Of a DNA stretch of 64,000 nucleotides, positions 23,754 through 32,060 are shown piece by piece. The first letter of the stretch is position 1, and each line of letters starts with the position of its first letter. This stretch comes from VRUE01 sp963702035 (GTDB lineage: Bacteria; Actinomycetota; Thermoleophilia; Solirubrobacterales; 70-9). Made by a program: the position numbers and the translations under genes. The notes below the pieces were generated by a model. The model did no database searches, was not told the origin of the DNA, and saw only the letters and a list, made by a program, of their open reading frames with translations. The stretch lies in the NCBI GenBank assembly GCA_963702035.1, contig OY969700.1:1488001-1552000 (forward strand), in the 5' to 3' direction.

Positions 23754-26700
23754 TCACCGCGCCGAGGCGGTGAGTTTGCGCGGGCCGCGGCTGAAGCCGG
23801 CGCTGAGCAGCGCCTCCTCGTGGCCGGAGCCGATCACCGGCTCGCCGTCGAGCTTCTCGATCCCGAGCTTCGGCAGGCGGCCGGCCGAGACCGCGTCGGA
23901 GAGGGCCTGGGCGGCGGCGGCGAGATCGCCGTCGCTCAACTCGCCAAGGCGCAGGATGCCGCGGCCGCCGCGCTCGACGTAGACGAGCGGCTCGCCGTCG
24001 CGGAGCAGAACGTGGGCGCCGGGGGCGCGGGCGGGACGCCTCCCCGAGGGTGGTTTCGGCCAGGGCAGCGCCGCGCCGAAGGGATTGGCGGGGTCGGTTG
24101 CGGCAAGGACCTGGAAGGAGCCGTCGGTTTCGGGCAGCGAGCGCAGCCGCTCGACCGCGCCGGCGAGGGCGAACTGGGCACCGCCGAGGCCCTCGACGAA
24201 GTAGCCGCGGCGGGCGGTGCCGAGCAGCTCGAGGTTGCCGAGCTCGGCGTAGAGGGTGGAGAAGCCGCCGGGCACCCCCTCGGCCAGCACCGTCTCCCGG
24301 GTGACGATCCCGTAGCGCTCCAGCATCAGCTCCGCCTGCGCGCGCAGCCTCGCACCCGGCCCGGGAGCGTCGGCGAACAGCGGCCCGGTCAGCGACCAGC
24401 GCCCCTGCACGGCGGCACCGGCCCCCGAGCGGCGGCGGGCGAAGCGACGCCCCTGGCGCTCGTGCGCGGGCACGGCGCGCAGCCGCGGCGCCCGCAATGG
24501 CGCGAAGGCGTCGTTGGTGACCTCGCCCGACCAGGCCAGATCCCAGAGCGCGTTGTGCAGCTCCTCGGCGGGGAAGTCGAGGTCGGCGAGCAGGTCGAGC
24601 CAGAACGACGGCCCGGAGAGGAGCCGCTCGCGGATCGCCTCCTGGGGGCCGCCCTCGGCACGGTCCAGCTTCGCGTTGGCCGGCGGTGGGCCGGCGAGGC
24701 GCACGTCGTCGCGGAAGTAGAGGGCGATGCGACCGTCGCTGCGACCACGCGCTCCGCCTCCGATCCAGACCACTTCGCCGCTGGTGCAGAGCTCGTCGAG
24801 CCAGGCCGGCGAGTAGGCGCCGAGGCGGCGCGGCAGCACGTCCCCCTCCCAGGTCTTGGGCGTCAGCGCGACCCCCTGCAGCGGCACCAGCGCGTCGCGC
24901 AGCCGGTCGGGGCCGGCGCCGGCGGCGCGGTGCGAGTCGACGTTCTGCCAGCTCGGCAGGAAGCGGGCGAAGCGGTCGCGCGCGGCGGGCTCGACTTCGC
25001 GGCGCAGGTGGGCGAGGCTGGCCCGCCGGACGCGGCGCAGGACGTCGGAGTCGCACCACTCGCGCTCGCTCCCCCCCGGCAGCAGCTCGCCGCGGATCAG
25101 CGCCCCTTCGCGCTCCAGCTCGCGCAGCGCCGGCGCCGGATCGACGCCGTAGCGGCCGGCGAGCTGGGCGGTCGGGAAGGGGCCGTGGGTGCGGGCGTAG
25201 CGGCGCACCAGGGCGCGCATCGCGTCCGGGTGGTCTTCGAGGAAGGTCTCGGGCAGCCCGGGCGGCGGTGGCACGCCGAGCGCGTCGCGGTAGAGGCCGG
25301 CGTCCTCACCGGCGATGTAGCGCTCCTCGCCGGCAACGCGGATGAGCGCGACGCGGCGCTCGGCGACCAGTTTCTCCAGCATCGATGCGGCCGAGTAGCC
25401 CTCCGTGACCCGCTCCGCGCACTCCTCCGCGCTCAGGTCGCCGAGGTTGCGCAGCAGCTGCTGCAGGGCGTCGCGGTCGCCGGCGCGGCCGGCCTCGGTG
25501 CGGTGCTGCAGCTGCGCCTCGACCTCGACCAGCGCCTCGGGGTCGATCAGCTCGCGCAGCTCCTCCTGGCCGAGCAGCTCGCGCAGCAGGTCGCGGTCGA
25601 GCGAGAGGGCGGCGGCGCGGCGCTCGGCGTTAGGCGTGTCCCCCTCATACATATAGGTGGCGACGTAGTCGAAGAGCAGCGAGGAGGCGAAGGGCGAGGC
25701 GGTCGGGGTCTCGACCTCGACCAGGCCGAGCTTGCGCGACTGCAGGTCGGTGAGGATCCCCCGCAGCGAGGGGATGTCGAGCACGTCGCGCAGGCACTCG
25801 CGGTAGGTCTCGAGGATGACCGGGAAACGGGGGAAGTCGCGGGCGACCTCGAGCAGGCTCTGCGACTTGAGGCGCTGCTGCCAGAGCGGCGTGCGCTTGC
25901 CGGGGTAGGCGCGCGGGATCAGCAGCGAGCGCGAGGCGTTCTCGCGGAAGCGGGCGCCGAACAGGGCCGAGCCGGAGAGCTCGCGCACGACCAGGTCCTC
26001 GAGCTCGTCGGGCTCGACCATGATCAGGTCGGCCGACGGCGGATCGTCGGCGTCTGGCAGGTGGATGACGATGCCGTCGTCGGACCAGATCGCGTCGGCC
26101 TCGAGCTGGTGCTCCTCGCGGATCTTCTGGCCCAGGGCGAGGCCCCAGGCGGAGTGGACCCGCCCGCCGAACGGCGAGAGGACGCAGAGGCGCCAGTCGC
26201 CGATCTCGTCGCGGAAGCGCTCGACCACGATCGTCTCGTCGGAGGGGACCACCCGGGTCGCCGCCTGCTGCTCGCGCAGGTAGGCGACGAGGTTCTCGGC
26301 GGCGCGGCGGTCGAGGTCGTAGTCCGTCGCCAGTTCCTTCGGATCGCGCGAGACGGCCTCGCGCGAGAAGGCGCCGATCGCCCGTCCCAGCTCGGCCGGG
26401 CGGCCGATCCCGTCGCCCTTCCAGAACGGCACGGCGCCGGGCAGGCCGGGGGCCGGGGTGACGATCACGCGGTCGCGGGTGATCTCCTCGATCCGCCAGG
26501 TCGTCGCGCCGAGCAGGAAGGTCTGGCCGGCCCGCGCCTCGTAGACCATCTCCTCGTCGAGCTCTCCGACGCGGCGTCCGTCGGGCAGGTGGACGCCGTA
26601 GAGGCCGCGGTCGGGGATCGTGCCGGCGTTGGTGACGACGAGCTGGCGGGCGCCTTTGCGGCCGTGCATCGTGCCGCGGGTGCGGTCCCAGACGATCCGC

Positions 26701-28403
26701 GGGCGCAGCTCGGCGAAGCGGTCGGAGGGATAGCGCCCATCGAGCATGTCGAGCACGTTCTCGAGCTGTTCGCGGGAGAGCTCGCCGAAGGGCTCGGTCG
26801 CGGTGACGACGCGCTCGACCTCGTCGATCTCCCACTCGTCCATCGCCGCCATCGAGACCAGGTGCTGGGCGAGCACGTCGAGTGGGTTCCGCGGGATCAC
26901 CGTCTCCTCGATCGCGCCTTCGCGCATCCGCCGCGCGACCACCGCGCACTCGAGCAGGTCGGCGCGGAACTTGGGGAAGATCCGCCCGCGGCTGACCTCG
27001 CCCAGCGAATGGCCGGCGCGGCCGACCCGCTGCAACCCGCGACTGACCGACTTCGGCGACTCGACCTGGATCACCAGGTCGACGGCGCCCATGTCGATGC
27101 CCAGCTCCAGCGAGCTCGTCGCGACAAGGCAGGGAAGCTGCCCAGACTTGAGCATCTCCTCCACCACGAGGCGCTCTTCGTGGGACAAAGATCCGTGATG
27201 GGCTCGCGCAATCTCGGGCAAGGGTTCATTGCTGTCGGCCGCGGGTCCTGTCGCCGGGGTCGGGGGGTCCGGACTGGCGCTGGGTTCCTCGCCGGGCGGC
27301 TGGGCATCTCTCGTTGAGCTGACAGGGCGAGGAACAGGACGCCGCGCCTGTCCGGACCCCCCGACCCCGGCGCCACCCGCGGAAGGGGCGTGACCTCCGT
27401 GCTCGGTCGCCGGCAGCTCTTGGGGAGCTTGTTCAAAGGCGAGCTCGTTCAAGCGCTTCGCTAAGCGCTCAGCTGCTCGACGAGCGTTTACGAAGATGAT
27501 CGTTGAGTTGTGTTCTTGGACGAGCTTCAGCAGCTCGGGGTAGATCGCGGGCCAGATCGAGCGGACGTGAGCCAGCGGCTCTCCCTCGGTCGGGTTGCCG
27601 TCAGCGTTGGGAAAGCTGGGAGCTCCCGGTTCGGACATGTCCTCCACAGGCACGACGATCTCCAGGTCCAGCTCCTTAGCCACCCCAGCATCCACAATCT
27701 CGCAATCTCTTTTAGGACCGACCAAGAACTTCGCGATCCGCTCCAGCGGTCGCTGCGTGGCGGATAAACCAATGCGCTGGACAGAGGCCCCAACCAAATG
27801 CTCGAGCCTCTCCAACGTCAGCGCCAAGTGAGAGCCCCGCTTTGACTGGGCGACCGCGTGAATCTCGTCGACGATCACGGCCTCGACCCCGGTGAGGATC
27901 TCGCGGGCGCCTGAGGAGAGGATCAGGTAGAGCGACTCGGGGGTGGTGATGAGGATGTCGGGCGGCGTTTTGCGCATCGCCCGGCGCTCTTTCTGGCTGG
28001 TGTCGCCGGTGCGCAGGCCGACGGAGATGTCGGACCCGATCCCGCGCAGCGGCGCCCGCAGGTTGCGCTCGATGTCGTAGGAGAGCGCCTTCAGCGGCGA
28101 GACGTAAACGATCTTCACGCCGTCCTCACGCCGAGTGGACGATTTGCCCCCCATATCGGGGGCAAAGTGACCATCGGTGGCTTGGCGCGAGAGCCTGTCG
28201 ATGCCCCAGAGGAAGGCGGCGAGCGTCTTGCCGGAGCCGGTCGGGGCGCAGATCAGCGCGTTGGCGCCGCCCGCGATCGCCTCCCAACCACCAACCTGCG
28301 CGGGCGTCGGCCCCTCGAAGGAGGACTCGAACCAGCGCCTGACCGGGGCGCTGAACGGCGCCAGCGGGTCAGTCTTCACGCTTGCTTTCGGGCGGGTGCT
28401 CAA
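23754..28403 (-). CDS. lhr: Lhr-family superfamily 2 DNA helicase
   Basis: The protein is 1549 aa, TTG start at 28403, the usual size of long Lhr. Motif I is APTGSGKT (53-60), motif II DEIH (179-182), motif III LSATQ, and motif VI QRVGRAGHSLGEVSRG. After the two RecA domains come the Lhr-specific winged helix and beta-barrel, then a C-terminal region of about 600 aa containing the segments ATDPANPFGAALPWP and RGILRLGEL. Lhr translocates 3'-5' on single-stranded DNA and is linked to DNA repair. Residues 324-396 form a Pro/Gly/Ser-rich insertion between motifs IV and V, absent from the helicases I know and partly encoded by a palindromic DNA element at 27252-27372. Confidence 0.95.
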   Translation of the reverse strand: MSTRPKASVKTDPLAPFSAPVRRWFESSFEGPTPAQVGGWEAIAGGANALICAPTGSGKTLAAFLWGIDRLSRQATDGHFAPDMGGKSSTRREDGVKIVYVSPLKALSYDIERNLRAPLRGIGSDISVGLRTGDTSQKERRAMRKTPPDILITTPESLYLILSSGAREILTGVEAVIVDEIHAVAQSKRGSHLALTLERLEHLVGASVQRIGLSATQRPLERIAKFLVGPKRDCEIVDAGVAKELDLEIVVPVEDMSEPGAPSFPNADGNPTEGEPLAHVRSIWPAIYPELLKLVQEHNSTIIFVNARRAAERLAKRLNELAFEQAPQELPATEHGGHAPSAGGAGVGGSGQARRPVPRPVSSTRDAQPPGEEPSASPDPPTPATGPAADSNEPLPEIARAHHGSLSHEERLVVEEMLKSGQLPCLVATSSLELGIDMGAVDLVIQVESPKSVSRGLQRVGRAGHSLGEVSRGRIFPKFRADLLECAVVARRMREGAIEETVIPRNPLDVLAQHLVSMAAMDEWEIDEVERVVTATEPFGELSREQLENVLDMLDGRYPSDRFAELRPRIVWDRTRGTMHGRKGARQLVVTNAGTIPDRGLYGVHLPDGRRVGELDEEMVYEARAGQTFLLGATTWRIEEITRDRVIVTPAPGLPGAVPFWKGDGIGRPAELGRAIGAFSREAVSRDPKELATDYDLDRRAAENLVAYLREQQAATRVVPSDETIVVERFRDEIGDWRLCVLSPFGGRVHSAWGLALGQKIREEHQLEADAIWSDDGIVIHLPDADDPPSADLIMVEPDELEDLVVRELSGSALFGARFRENASRSLLIPRAYPGKRTPLWQQRLKSQSLLEVARDFPRFPVILETYRECLRDVLDIPSLRGILTDLQSRKLGLVEVETPTASPFASSLLFDYVATYMYEGDTPNAERRAAALSLDRDLLRELLGQEELRELIDPEALVEVEAQLQHRTEAGRAGDRDALQQLLRNLGDLSAEECAERVTEGYSAASMLEKLVAERRVALIRVAGEERYIAGEDAGLYRDALGVPPPPGLPETFLEDHPDAMRALVRRYARTHGPFPTAQLAGRYGVDPAPALRELEREGALIRGELLPGGSEREWCDSDVLRRVRRASLAHLRREVEPAARDRFARFLPSWQNVDSHRAAGAGPDRLRDALVPLQGVALTPKTWEGDVLPRRLGAYSPAWLDELCTSGEVVWIGGGARGRSDGRIALYFRDDVRLAGPPPANAKLDRAEGGPQEAIRERLLSGPSFWLDLLADLDFPAEELHNALWDLAWSGEVTNDAFAPLRAPRLRAVPAHERQGRRFARRRSGAGAAVQGRWSLTGPLFADAPGPGARLRAQAELMLERYGIVTRETVLAEGVPGGFSTLYAELGNLELLGTARRGYFVEGLGGAQFALAGAVERLRSLPETDGSFQVLAATDPANPFGAALPWPKPPSGRRPARAPGAHVLLRDGEPLVYVERGGRGILRLGELSDGDLAAAAQALSDAVSAGRLPKLGIEKLDGEPVIGSGHEEALLSAGFSRGPRKLTASAR
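27252..27372 (-). repeat. 121-bp imperfect palindromic element inside lhr
   Basis: The outer 22-bp arms 27252-27273 and 27351-27372 are perfect reverse complements (core GGGGTCGGGGGGTCC / GGACCCCCCGACCCC). Imperfect pairing continues inward to a second perfect 10-bp pair, GTTCCTCGCC (27284-27293) and GGCGAGGAAC (27326-27335), leaving a loop of about 32 nt. It encodes roughly residues 344-384 of the helicase and keeps the frame open. Confidence 0.85.
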
Positions 28404-28427
28404 CCCACCGATCTTACGCCGGTGGGG

Positions 28428-29555
28428 TTACCGGCGACCGCCGGCGAACCGCACGTACGCGTTCCAGGCCGGCTTCGGCTTGCCTTCGTGGAAGAGGCCG
28501 GAGCCACCGCAGAAGTTGCACAGGCCCGCGTAATCGCTGACCGAGAACCAGAAGACGCGCTGCAGATTCCACTTGCGCTGGTTCGCGGTCAGGATCCGGA
28601 AGGCTCCTCTCAGTTCCCGCGCCTGGCCGGCGACGCCTTTGGCGAAGCTGTTGTGCGGCTGCGGCGGTTCGGAGCTCCAGCCCAGCTCGGTGATGTAGAG
28701 GGCCTTGCCGGCGTCATGGCTGCGTGCCAGCGCCCGGCGCACTTCTTCGATCCGCCCCGGCAGGTTCTTGTAGCTGCCGGTGTACGGGTGCAGGGCGTAG
28801 CCGACGAACTTGGACTTGATCCCCGGGGTGCTCTTGTACATCTGTTCGAGGAATTCGGACGCGAAGTAGGCCTGCCTCGGCCGCACGTGGAAGGTCGCTT
28901 CGATCGGCCGGGCGAAGAGGCCGCCGAGGACGAGCTTCGCTCCCGGATCGGCCTTCTTGGCCGCGGCGTAAGTGAGCTCGACGAGCTTGCCGTAGTCCGC
29001 CGGGTCGGGCCGGGCGACGAAGTACTTGAAGTTGGGCTCGTTCCAGACCTGCCAGGTGCGGAGCGGGCGCCGGGGCAGTTCGGGGTTTTCGCTCCAGAAG
29101 GTGCCTTGCGGCCCGTAGCGCAGGATCGCCTGGGTGACGAACCGCTTCCAGCCCGAGCGCTGCTTGCCGTTGCGGACCGGCAGGGTCTGCGGGCTGCCGA
29201 AGCGCCGGTCTACCGGAACAGCCCAGCCCGGGGCGGTGGAGAGGAACGGGAAGACTTCGATCCGGGCTTTGACGGCTGCCGCGATGAACGAGTCGGTGCT
29301 GGACCAGTCATATCCACCCCGCCTGGTGGGTTGGATCGAGCCCCAGGAGACGGGGACCCGGATGCTGTCGACGCCCCCCCGTTTCAGCCGCTGCAACTGT
29401 TCATCGCTCGGAGCCACCTGCGGCACCACGCCCCAGAAGTTCGCCGGCAGCGCCGACGCGGCGGAGGAAAACGTGAGCGCGCCGAGCAGGGCAATCGCGA
29501 AAGAGGCGAGCCAAAGGCGAGCCCGCCGAGGAGGGCCGATCCGCAGCTGGCGCAT
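28428..29555 (-). CDS. secreted glycoside hydrolase-fold (clan A, cellulase-like) protein
   Basis: The protein is 375 aa, ATG at 29555, starting 4 nt after the upstream stop codon. The signal peptide covers residues 10-36 (to SAASALPANF). A TIM barrel follows: VDSIRVPVSWGSIQP, acid/base Glu in WQVWNEPNF, and nucleophile Glu in LYITELGWSS near residue 275. The GH5/GH39-like layout (NEP ... TELGW) suggests a retaining beta-glycosidase. The C-terminus has CNFCGGSGLFHEGKPKPAWNAY. A paralogue at 59457-60557 has the same landmarks, so two copies frame the polysaccharide locus; they may trim or remodel the exported glycan. The substrate is unknown. Confidence 0.85.
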   Translation of the reverse strand: MRQLRIGPPRRARLWLASFAIALLGALTFSSAASALPANFWGVVPQVAPSDEQLQRLKRGGVDSIRVPVSWGSIQPTRRGGYDWSSTDSFIAAAVKARIEVFPFLSTAPGWAVPVDRRFGSPQTLPVRNGKQRSGWKRFVTQAILRYGPQGTFWSENPELPRRPLRTWQVWNEPNFKYFVARPDPADYGKLVELTYAAAKKADPGAKLVLGGLFARPIEATFHVRPRQAYFASEFLEQMYKSTPGIKSKFVGYALHPYTGSYKNLPGRIEEVRRALARSHDAGKALYITELGWSSEPPQPHNSFAKGVAGQARELRGAFRILTANQRKWNLQRVFWFSVSDYAGLCNFCGGSGLFHEGKPKPAWNAYVRFAGGRR

Positions 29556-29559
29556 CCGC

Positions 29560-30123
29560 CTAGCCCGCCTCGGGCGTTACGGAGGAGTCGGAAGAGCCGG
29601 AAGGCCCGCTGGAATCGGGCGCATCGCCGGCAGCGGCGCGGCGCCGTTTGATCATCACGTAGGCGATCGAGCCGCCGGCGAGCAGGACTATCGCGATCAA
29701 GATCGGCACCAGCGGCGAGGAACCGCCGCTCGAGGAGCCCGGTTCAGCGGTGCCGGCCGTGCTCTTGCCGGTGCCAGGCGAGCCTTCCTGGCCGTTGCCT
29801 TGGCTACCCTGGCCGTTGCCGTTCGAGGTGCCCGGCTTTGCCGATGAGCCATTCTTCTGCCCACCAGACCCGTTCCCCGAGCCCTTGCCGCCCGACTTGG
29901 CGGGCGAGCCGATGCCCTTGGTCGACGACGAGCCGCCGTGCAAGTTCGACTTGGTAGGAGTGCTGCCTCCGGTCGCCGTCGGCGGTGCGCTGGAATATTC
30001 ATAACCTGCAGAGGAAGCCTGAGCAAGCATCGGCAGGCAACAAAATGCGAGCAGAGCAAGCGTTGACAGAGCGAGTATCGAGCGGCCCCGGGCGGGAGCC
30101 GAAAGTTGGCGCGTCCCAAACAT
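29560..30123 (-). CDS. low-complexity Ser/Gly-rich membrane-anchored surface protein
   Basis: From the ATG at 30123 the protein is 187 aa; the upstream extension of the frame (to 30495) is antisense to a membrane protein gene and is rejected. A signal peptide (residues 14-38) is followed by about 90 residues of Ser/Gly/Thr/Lys/Asn-rich, probably unstructured linker. One transmembrane helix (VPILIAIVLLAGGSIAYVMI) and a basic stop-transfer RRR come next, then a Ser/Asp/Pro tail. This is a type I single-pass protein with a flexible outer stalk. It sits directly upstream of the glycoside hydrolase, so the two are probably co-transcribed. Its 5' end overlaps the divergent ligase-like gene. Confidence 0.75.
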   Translation of the reverse strand: MFGTRQLSAPARGRSILALSTLALLAFCCLPMLAQASSAGYEYSSAPPTATGGSTPTKSNLHGGSSSTKGIGSPAKSGGKGSGNGSGGQKNGSSAKPGTSNGNGQGSQGNGQEGSPGTGKSTAGTAEPGSSSGGSSPLVPILIAIVLLAGGSIAYVMIKRRRAAAGDAPDSSGPSGSSDSSVTPEAG

Positions 30124-32060
30124 GGCGCGGTAGGTTAGAGCAAAGCGCGGCGCTACTTGCTCCAGTCGCCCTGATCGTGGGTCTTGCGCTTGCCGGAGGT
30201 GGCTTCGATGTCGGCGATCGGCATCTCGCGGGACTTGCCACGTGGCTGGTCGTGGTCGCTCTGATCCTCCTCGGCTTCGCCTCGCGCGCGGCGCTGGCAC
30301 GGCCGTTCTACTGGGCGACGGGCCTGATCCTCGGATTTTCCCTGCTGTCCGCATTGTCGTCCCTCTGGTCGGGGTCGGTGGAGCTGAGCGTGATCGAGGC
30401 AGACCGTGGCCTGGTCTACCTGGGCTTCTTTCTAGCCGCCTTCCTGATCGCCCAAACCGACCAGAGGCGCCAACGTTTCGCTGAAGGCCTGGCAATTTCT
30501 CTCGCCCTCGTCGCCCTGCTCGCCCTGGTCAGCCGCCTGCTGCCCCACGTGCTGACGGTCAACGCCTCGTTCAACACCACCGCGCGGCTTGCCTACCCGC
30601 TCGGCTACTGGAACGCCGACGGCGCCGCCTTCGGCATCGCGGCGGTGCTGCTGCTCTGGAGCAGCCGCCACGCGGCCTGGACCGGCCTGCGTTGGCTCTC
30701 CGCCGCGCTACTGCCGGCGGTGCTCCTCGCCCTCTACCTCACCTACTCGCGCGGCGGGCTGCTGACGCTCGCGGTCGCGGTCGTCTGCACGCTGGCGCTC
30801 TCCAGGGACCGGCTCTGGCTCTTTGGCACGCTGGCGATCGGCGCGCTCGGCGCGCTGCCCGCCGTCCTCGCCGTGCAGGCACGGCGCAGCCTCGCCGACA
30901 ACATCGCCAACCAGGCGGCGGTCGATCAGGGGCTGACGGTCCTGCTGATCCTCCTCGCGGGCACCGCCGTCGCCGTTGCCCTCTTCGCCGCCCTGCGCTG
31001 GGTCGAGCAGCGGGAAGGGCGCCTGACCGGTCGCGCCCTAGAGCTCTCGCGAAATCCAACCCTGCTGCGCGGCGTCGCCACGGCCGCCGCGGTTGTCGCG
31101 ATCGGCCTGGCGATCGCGATCGGCGGCCGTGCCTGGGACCAGTTCTCCAGCTCCGACGTCCAGTTCCCGAACCAACCCGAGCAGCACTTCTCCCAGTTCA
31201 GCGGCGCCGGGCGCCACGACTTCTACCGGGTCGCGATCGACACCTTCGGGGAAAAGCCGCTGCTCGGAAGCGGCGCCGGCACCTACCAGTTCGCCTGGGA
31301 CGAGAACCGCTCTATCGCCCAACCGGTGCACAACGCCCACTCGCTCTACCTCGAGTCGTTCGCCGAGCTCGGCATCGTCGGCGGGCTGCTCGTCCTGGCC
31401 CTCGTCGGCGTGCTGCTCTGGACCGGGTTCGCCGCCTGGCGCGATGCGCCGCACCCGCAGCGAGAGCGCTACGCGGCGCTCTTCGCCGCGACCCTCGCCT
31501 TCGCCGTCAGCGCCGGGCTCGACTGGTTCTGGGAACTGCCGGGGCTCGGGGCCGTCTTCTTCCTCGCTTCGGGGGTGCTGGTGGCGGCGCGCTGCTCACA
31601 GCTGGCCGCCGCGCCGGATCCGGCCCTGATCGCCCGCGGCGAAGATCGCCGCTTCGGGCTCGCCGTCGCCGGCCTGGCGATCGCCTGGATCGCCGCGGTC
31701 GCCCTGATCGGCCCACTGCTGGTCAACCGCGAGATAAACGCCAGCCAGAGCGCCGCCGCCGACGGCGACCTGACCAGCGCCGTAGGCCACGCCAAGACGG
31801 CGCGTTCGATCGAGCCGTTCGCCGCCTCGCCATACGTTCAGCTCGGGCTCCTGGCCGAGAGCCAGGGCGAATACGACGTCGCGGCCGAACGGCTGACGCA
31901 AGCAATCGACCGCGAAGACCGCAACTGGCAGCTCTACTACCTACGCTCTAGAGTCGAGGAAGAGGCAGGCGACCGGGCGGCGGCCAAAGCCGACCTCGAC
32001 CACGCCCGCCGCCTGAATCCGCTGGAAAAGTGCCTCCGCGGGAGACCGAGCTGTGGGTGA
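30045..32060 (+). CDS. O-antigen ligase/polymerase-like membrane protein with C-terminal TPR
   Basis: The start is uncertain: ATG 30045 gives 671 aa, and a TTG at 30063 is possible. At least ten transmembrane helices run from about residue 35 to 580. The Wzy_C/WaaL signature region holds YLTYSRGG in one loop and, in the large periplasmic loop, GSGAGTYQFAWDENR plus VHNAHSLYLESFAELG; the NAHSLYLE with its His is typical of the ligase family. After the last helices (to VNREINAS) a TPR-like repeat region follows (AKTARSIEPFAASPYVQLG, AAERLTQAIDREDRN). It probably joins or polymerises lipid-linked glycan outside the cytoplasmic membrane. It overlaps the next gene by 8 nt. Confidence 0.88.
   Translation: MRAEQALTERVSSGPGREPKVGASQTWRGRLEQSAALLAPVALIVGLALAGGGFDVGDRHLAGLATWLVVVALILLGFASRAALARPFYWATGLILGFSLLSALSSLWSGSVELSVIEADRGLVYLGFFLAAFLIAQTDQRRQRFAEGLAISLALVALLALVSRLLPHVLTVNASFNTTARLAYPLGYWNADGAAFGIAAVLLLWSSRHAAWTGLRWLSAALLPAVLLALYLTYSRGGLLTLAVAVVCTLALSRDRLWLFGTLAIGALGALPAVLAVQARRSLADNIANQAAVDQGLTVLLILLAGTAVAVALFAALRWVEQREGRLTGRALELSRNPTLLRGVATAAAVVAIGLAIAIGGRAWDQFSSSDVQFPNQPEQHFSQFSGAGRHDFYRVAIDTFGEKPLLGSGAGTYQFAWDENRSIAQPVHNAHSLYLESFAELGIVGGLLVLALVGVLLWTGFAAWRDAPHPQRERYAALFAATLAFAVSAGLDWFWELPGLGAVFFLASGVLVAARCSQLAAAPDPALIARGEDRRFGLAVAGLAIAWIAAVALIGPLLVNREINASQSAAADGDLTSAVGHAKTARSIEPFAASPYVQLGLLAESQGEYDVAAERLTQAIDREDRNWQLYYLRSRVEEEAGDRAAAKADLDHARRLNPLEKCLRGRPSCG

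Noticed and set aside
23682..27317. Plus-strand open frame of 1211 codons opposite lhr
   Set aside because: It is a shadow of the high-GC minus-strand helicase gene, which carries all SF2 motifs in order. The plus frame is rich in Gly/Ala/Arg with no recognisable domain.
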